Source of the DNA: Spirochaetia bacterium
GTDB taxonomy: Bacteria > Spirochaetota > Spirochaetia > Treponematales > Breznakiellaceae
Reading direction: 5' to 3'
Assembly (NCBI GenBank): GCA_025997795.1
Contig: BNVB01000034.1
Coordinates: forward strand, 1-24,398
DNA: 24,398 nt
The translations under genes and the position numbers were made by a program. The first letter of the stretch is position 1. Every line of letters starts with the position of its first letter. This document shows positions 22,232 through 24,398 of this stretch, piece after piece. Below the pieces are notes generated by a model. That model saw nothing but the letters and a program-made list of their open reading frames with translations, did not search any database and was not told the DNA's origin.

Positions 22232-22306
22232 ATGACCATTGAACAAACCGTTGAATTACCTGCAAGTCACCGGCTGGTACTTGATGCCAAACAGGTGGAT
22301 AAATGA
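22232..22306 (+). CDS. 24-codon antitoxin fragment coupled to MNT gene
   Basis: MTIEQTVELPASHRL followed by VLDAKQVDK and TGA. The first 15 residues match the PIN antitoxin at 17723 almost perfectly, and the DNA is also clearly alike, but the rest of the antitoxin is gone. The TGA overlaps the nucleotidyltransferase ATG (ATGA, 22303-22306), exactly the way the complete antitoxin overlaps its toxin. TATACT lies 9 nt before the ATG. It may be a remnant, or a retained leader peptide that brings ribosomes to the downstream pair. Confidence 0.7.
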   Translation: MTIEQTVELPASHRLVLDAKQVDK

Positions 22307-22623
22307 TAACCGATGACATCATAAGAATAAAAGACAGCATTCTTGACACCGTAGGGGAGAATTGCGAGAAAATCATCCTCTTTGGCTCGTATGCCTATGG
22401 TACGCCGCAGGAAGACAGCGATTATGATTTTTATGTAGTGTTGAAGGACGGAACGGAACACCCTATCCTTGTCATGCAAAATATTTACGGAAATCTTGCC
22501 TGTCCTGATTACAAACCAGTAGATGTTTTGGCAAATTATAAAACACGCTTTGAATGGCGAAGCACACAGCCAACCATTGAACGAACAATTGCAAATAAAG
22601 GGGTAGTATTATATGAACGATAA
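22303..22623 (+). CDS. MNT-type minimal nucleotidyltransferase (antitoxin of HEPN/MNT pair)
   Basis: 106-residue nucleotidyltransferase of the polymerase-beta superfamily. The GSX10DXD motif is exact: Gly28-Ser29 (LFGSYAYG) and Asp40/Asp42 (DSDYDFYV). In HEPN/MNT toxin-antitoxin systems such proteins neutralise the HEPN RNase, in characterised cases by transferring AMP to it. The gene overlaps the HEPN gene by 11 nt and is coupled upstream to the antitoxin fragment. Base composition is AT-richer than the chromosomal genes left of 13 kb, fitting horizontal acquisition. Confidence 0.88.
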   Translation: MITDDIIRIKDSILDTVGENCEKIILFGSYAYGTPQEDSDYDFYVVLKDGTEHPILVMQNIYGNLACPDYKPVDVLANYKTRFEWRSTQPTIERTIANKGVVLYER

Positions 22624-23041
22624 GAACGATGATACAATTGCAAAGGAATGGCTGCGCTATGCGGATAATGACCTTATAGTTGCAAAACATTCATTCCATG
22701 ATTTGCATCCCAAACAAACAGAAATAGCGTGTTATCTAAGCCAGCAATGTGCTGAGAAATCCCTAAAGAGTATTTTGGTTCATCATAATACTGAACCCCC
22801 GCGAACTCATGACCTTATCGCTTTGTGTGAAATGTGTATCAAACAAGACAATGATTTCATCGCTTTACGGGAAAATTGTAAAATACTAACAGCATATGGG
22901 GTTCATGTTCGTTATCCAAACGAATTAGCTGTTGACGAGGGTATAACCAAAATTGCCATTGACCAAGCGCAGCTGGTATATGATTTTTGCATATCCAAAA
23001 TAGACAAAAGTAACAAATTGGAAAAGCCGGAGAAACTTTAA
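22613..23041 (+). CDS. HEPN-domain protein (toxin partner of MNT)
   Basis: 142-residue all-helical HEPN protein: WLRYADNDLIVAKHSF, ACYLSQQCAEKSLKSILV and EPPRTHDLIALCEMC are the family's usual segments. Partner MNT is immediately upstream (11-nt overlap), a standard toxin-antitoxin arrangement. The classical RX4-6H RNase motif is not evident; the only close pair is R64-T-H66 in PPRTHDL, so catalytic ability is uncertain and this subgroup may act differently. Alternatives: a substrate-binding HEPN helper of the nucleotidyltransferase. No gene follows for 305 bp. Confidence 0.85.
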   Translation: MNDKNDDTIAKEWLRYADNDLIVAKHSFHDLHPKQTEIACYLSQQCAEKSLKSILVHHNTEPPRTHDLIALCEMCIKQDNDFIALRENCKILTAYGVHVRYPNELAVDEGITKIAIDQAQLVYDFCISKIDKSNKLEKPEKL

Positions 23042-23173
23042 GCACGAAGCATAATAAATTCTTACATAAATGTATCTATACTATATATTCCTACACTTTC
23101 GTAGCTTTTGAAACCTTCACAAAGAGTAAAACCAAAGAAAACCGCGAGTCACATCAATAAAGCAGCAAAAAAA

Positions 23174-23188
23174 TGTGCAAAACGCGCA
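23174..23188 (+). promoter_or_regulatory. Candidate upstream activator site for sigma-54 promoter
   Basis: TGTGC-AAAAC-GCGCA, a dyad with one mismatch, about 100 bp upstream of the sigma-54 core. The position suits an enhancer-binding protein of the NtrC type; the sequence only loosely recalls the NtrC site. Confidence 0.35.
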
Positions 23189-23274
23189 GAAATCGCACTA
23201 AACCGCCCCCCATTCCTCCCCATCTTCGACTTTTTTTAGCTTTATTGTTAAAATTTCCTTATACCACCCCCACT

Positions 23275-23289
23275 TGGCACGATTCTTGC
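23275..23289 (+). promoter_or_regulatory. Sigma-54 promoter of glnN
   Basis: TGGCAC-N5-TTGC with a preceding T and following A, matching the sigma-54 consensus at every key position (GG at -24, GC at -12). The start would be near 23300, giving a leader of about 45 nt with a small hairpin. Nitrogen-regulated transcription of glutamine synthetase is the established use of this promoter type. Confidence 0.88.
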
Positions 23290-23346
23290 AAGTAAATCTA
23301 TAGTAAATTCCCGCCTTGTGGCGGACAATCGAGTATGGAGGATCCC

Positions 23347-24398
23347 ATGAATGTGATCGATTTTACCAAGACCCCGGTGGCCGACCTGTTCGGTTCCAAC
23401 TGTTTTTCCAACGCCGTGATGAAGGAACGGCTGCCAAAAAATATCTTTAAAGAAATTCTTGCCGTCCAGGCGGGAGAAAAGGAATTGACCCTGGCGGTGG
23501 CAGAGGTAGTTGCCGCAGTAATGCGGGACTGGGCCATTGCCAAGGGGGCCAGTCACTATACCCACTGGTTCCAGCCCCTGACGGGTCTGACTGCAGAAAA
23601 ACACGATTCCTTTATCGCTCCCACCGGAGACGGCAAGGTAATTATGGAATTTTCCGGCAAGGAACTGGTCAAGGGCGAGCCTGATGCGTCGAGTTTTCCA
23701 TCAGGCGGTCTCCGGGCGACCTTTGAAGCCCGGGGTTATACCGCCTGGGATGTAACAAGTCCGGCGTTCCTTAAACAGGACCCCACCGGCACCACGCTTT
23801 GTATCCCCACGGCGTTTATCAGTTACTACGGCCAGGCGCTGGACAAAAAGGTGCCGCTCCTTAAATCGGTGGATGCCCTTTCACGGGAAGCCGTGCGGGT
23901 ACTCCGGGCCCTGGGCAATGAAGCCAGCACCCGGGTTATCACCACTGTTGGGCCCGAGCAGGAATATTTTCTTGTGGACAAGGAATACTACAACAAGCGG
24001 CCGGACCTGATGCTTACCGGCCGCACGGTTTTTGGCGTACTGCCCGCCAAGGGCCAGGAAATGGAGGACCATTATTTTGGAGCCATCAAGGAACGGGTGG
24101 CGGGTTTTATGCGGGAACTTAATACCGAACTCTGGAAAGTGGGGATCCCCGCAAAAACACAACACAACGAAGTGGCTCCCAATCAGTTTGAGATTGCCCC
24201 GGTTTTCCAGAACAGTACCGCCGCAGTGGACGCCAACCAGCTGGTAATGGAAACGATCCGCACCGTGGCCCGCCGTCACGGTATGGAAGGGCTGCTCCAC
24301 GAAAAACCCTTTGCGGGAGTTAACGGATCGGGGAAACACAACAACTGGTCCATGGCCACCGATGACGGCATTAACCTCCTGGAACCGGGAGAAAACCC
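23347..24398 (+). CDS. glnN: Type III glutamine synthetase, N-terminal half
   Basis: ATP-dependent ligation of ammonia to glutamate. 350 codons from the ATG at 23347 are open to the window edge; the family is about 700 residues, so roughly half is present. Type III features: the N-terminal FGSNCFSNAVMKERLPKNIF, the serine-containing FPSGGLRATFEARGYTAWD block, EQEYF (204-208, metal-binding Glu), NEVAPNQFEIAP (274-285) and KPFAGVNGSGKHNNWS (320-335). TGGAGG lies 7 nt before the ATG. Expression should be sigma-54 dependent, from the promoter at 23275-23289. The gene's codon choice and GC are like those of the first 12 kb, marking the return to core chromosome after the accessory region. Confidence 0.95.
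   Translation, partial: MNVIDFTKTPVADLFGSNCFSNAVMKERLPKNIFKEILAVQAGEKELTLAVAEVVAAVMRDWAIAKGASHYTHWFQPLTGLTAEKHDSFIAPTGDGKVIMEFSGKELVKGEPDASSFPSGGLRATFEARGYTAWDVTSPAFLKQDPTGTTLCIPTAFISYYGQALDKKVPLLKSVDALSREAVRVLRALGNEASTRVITTVGPEQEYFLVDKEYYNKRPDLMLTGRTVFGVLPAKGQEMEDHYFGAIKERVAGFMRELNTELWKVGIPAKTQHNEVAPNQFEIAPVFQNSTAAVDANQLVMETIRTVARRHGMEGLLHEKPFAGVNGSGKHNNWSMATDDGINLLEPGEN

Larger units (their letters stand above)
23042..23346. other. Gene-free control region between HEPN gene and glnN
   Basis: About 305 bp, AT-rich in the left part and without a supported ORF. It holds a TACAT-AA-ATGTA dyad near 23062, a possible activator site (23174-23188), a C-rich stretch near 23205-23220, a consensus sigma-54 promoter and a 5-bp hairpin (CCGCC/GGCGG, 23311-23324) in the leader. 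Confidence 0.7.

Noticed and set aside
14003..23110. TTCCTACA-N-TTT-N-GTAGC sequences near 14007 and 23088
   Set aside because: Short partial match, one inside the gtrA 3' end; not enough to claim a repeat family.
1..24398. Transposases, integrases, rRNA and CRISPR arrays
   Set aside because: Looked for on both strands; none is supported. The accessory region seems to have moved by repeats and not by a recognisable transposase in this window.

Overview
The window reads as a chromosomal segment of a spirochaete, most likely a termite-gut type Treponema. Pointers are the long pyrophosphate-dependent phosphofructokinase, a type III glutamine synthetase under a sigma-54 promoter, many short lipoproteins with weak lipoboxes, zinc-ribbon/acidic proteins of no known family, and a poly-G tract inside a gene. 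This assignment is inferred from gene content; no rRNA or other marker gene lies in the window.

Layout. 1-2644 (minus strand) is a probable operon of aldo/keto reductase, SH3-type lipoprotein and ribonuclease Z, the last running off the left edge. 2734-7578 (plus) holds a stand-alone homocysteine S-methyltransferase-like gene, a tRNA-Cys gene on the opposite strand that abuts its stop codon, PPi-PFK and a DUF4139 secreted protein. 7630-12976 (minus) is an envelope export operon: RND/MMPL permease, LolA-like periplasmic carrier and outer-membrane beta-barrel. The permease gene is interrupted near its 5' end by an in-frame 411-bp direct/inverted/direct duplication. 13041-14447 (minus) is a GtrB/GtrA glycosylation pair. 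An AAA ATPase (plus, 14560-15798) and a NarL-type two-component system (minus, 15839-17644) follow; the kinase gene ends in a G12 tract just before the regulator start.

17622-23041 is an accessory region. It carries a PIN-domain toxin-antitoxin pair bracketed by a 61-bp direct repeat copied from the kinase promoter and start, an orphan antitoxin, lipoprotein remnants, two zinc-ribbon genes, an ECF-S-like membrane protein and an MNT/HEPN pair whose first gene is translationally coupled to a leftover 24-codon antitoxin fragment. A related 84-bp upstream region is shared by a lipoprotein gene and the acidic zinc-ribbon gene. The window ends in the 5' half of a type III glutamine synthetase gene behind a consensus sigma-54 promoter.

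Across the window at least seven genes lack a clear Shine-Dalgarno and instead have a TATACT/TATAAT-like box 6-9 nt before the ATG, which suggests leaderless mRNAs. No CRISPR array, rRNA or transposase was seen.
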